Shown here one piece after another: positions 7,535 to 7,855 of a DNA stretch of 7,855 bases. Source of the stretch: Marinospirillum sp. (lineage in GTDB: Bacteria; Pseudomonadota; Gammaproteobacteria; Pseudomonadales; Halomonadaceae); contig NZ_JACUUA010000154.1 of assembly GCF_014859565.1 (NCBI RefSeq), forward strand, positions 1 to 7,855. The letters are read 5' to 3'. Under the pieces are notes generated by a model, which saw only the letters and a program-made list of their open reading frames with translations, searched no databases and was not told the origin of the DNA. Positions within the stretch are counted from its first letter, which is position 1. Every line of letters starts with the position of its first letter. The position numbers were made by a program, and so were the translations under genes.

Positions 7535-7807
7535 TTTACACTCAAGCATGCTTTTGAGTTTGACAACGACAAGAGCCAGGCGAACCTCGTCAAGCATGGG
7601 ATCGACTTCCACGACGCCCAAGCTTTGTGGAAGGATCAGGATTTATTTGAGGTTCAGGCAACTTCATCCGATGAACCCCGATACCTTGTTATTGGTCTTA
7701 CTGGTGTGAAGCACTGGTCAGCCGTTATCACTTACCGAGGCGAAAGCATTCGCATTATTTCGGTAAGACGTTCGCGTAAGAAAGAGGTAGAGCTGTATGA
7801 AAGGTGA
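7535..7807 (+). pseudogene. brnT: brnT-like (DUF497) toxin frame lacking a start codon
   Basis: Read in one frame from 7553 to the stop at 7805-7807, this gives an intact BrnT-type protein of 84 residues plus the missing start. BrnT is a RelE-like ribonuclease toxin of type II toxin-antitoxin pairs. Family landmarks are FEFDNDKSQAN, KHGIDFHDAQALW, EPRYLVIG, HWSAVITYRG and RIISVRRSRKKEV. The frame has no ATG, GTG or TTG before the TTG at 7625, which would remove about 24 conserved residues; a TAA blocks it at 7532-7534. An ATG at 7548 is one base out of frame, and one extra T would give MLFEFD. An AAGGA site (7526-7530) points instead to a start near 7538, where the codon is ACA. Loss of the start, a frameshift, a sequencing error, or frameshifting translation could each explain it. 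No brnA antitoxin follows. Confidence 0.8.
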
Positions 7808-7855
7808 CTGCTCCCCGCCCTAAGCGCTAAAGCGCCACGGGCGAGGCTTCCAACT
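7804..7855 (-). mobile_element. probable right end of an IS200/IS605 (TnpB-type) element, partial
   Basis: On the minus strand the segment reads AGTTGGAAGCCTCGCCC, a short loop region, then GGGCGGGGAGCAGTCAC. This resembles, from memory, the terminal hairpin of TnpB-carrying IS200/IS605 elements (GGAAGCC, G/C stem, then a TTCAC- or GTCAC-like end). The stem pairs 7813-7820 with 7839-7846 with one mismatch, and an inner stem GCGCT/AGCGC lies at 7824-7835. The element body, including any tnpB, would lie to the right, outside the window. The proposed edge sits on the brnT stop codon. A plain terminator is less likely since no T-run follows the stem on either strand within view. Confidence 0.55.

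Noticed and set aside
7421..7621. Minus-strand 66-residue frame across the ATPase-brnT gap
   Set aside because: Half of it is antisense to the conserved brnT coding sequence and the rest is AT-rich spacer. No family resemblance or ribosome site was seen.
7813..7846. Hairpin after brnT as an ordinary rho-independent terminator
   Set aside because: No T-run follows the stem on the plus strand (GCTTCCAACT) or the minus strand (AGCAGTCACC), and the flanking bases resemble an IS200/IS605 right end better.

Overview
The window is about 7.9 kb and reads as a bacterial chromosome, most likely a proteobacterium and probably a gammaproteobacterium. That guess rests on the gene order (an Rrf2-type regulator followed by sufB, sufC, sufD, sufS and sufT) and on protein wording close to proteobacterial SUF proteins. 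It was not tested by any search.

Bases 1 to about 6075 hold an iron-sulfur cluster assembly (SUF) operon, all on the minus strand. Transcription starts near base 6040, from a promoter whose -10 box lies inside an IscR-like operator. The order is then the Rrf2 regulator, a 176-base gap with a nested inverted repeat, sufB, sufC, sufD, sufS and sufT. The last four genes are packed with 1- to 4-base start/stop overlaps. SufS takes sulfur from cysteine. SufB, SufC and SufD form the ATP-driven scaffold on which clusters are built. SufT helps mature target proteins. The regulator probably senses cluster supply through three cysteines and represses its own promoter. No sulfur carrier (SufE or SufU) or carrier protein SufA is inside the window; the operon may continue beyond base 1.

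Bases 6204 to 7855 look like an accessory segment. A minus-strand gene encodes an Orc1/Cdc6-like P-loop ATPase of unknown role. Diverging from it on the plus strand is a BrnT-type (DUF497) toxin reading frame that is intact in sequence but has no usable start codon. Its stop codon directly touches a long hairpin that resembles the right end of an IS200/IS605 (TnpB-type) element read on the minus strand. The partner antitoxin BrnA, normally right behind brnT, is not there. The simplest reading is that a toxin-antitoxin pair was split by the insertion sequence and that the toxin was silenced, although an unusual frameshift start is also possible.

The features most worth checking are the operator and promoter of the regulator, the nested inverted repeat ahead of sufB, the start-less brnT, and the insertion-sequence end fused to brnT. 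I saw no tRNA, rRNA or CRISPR array, and no stretch over 300 bases without a gene.
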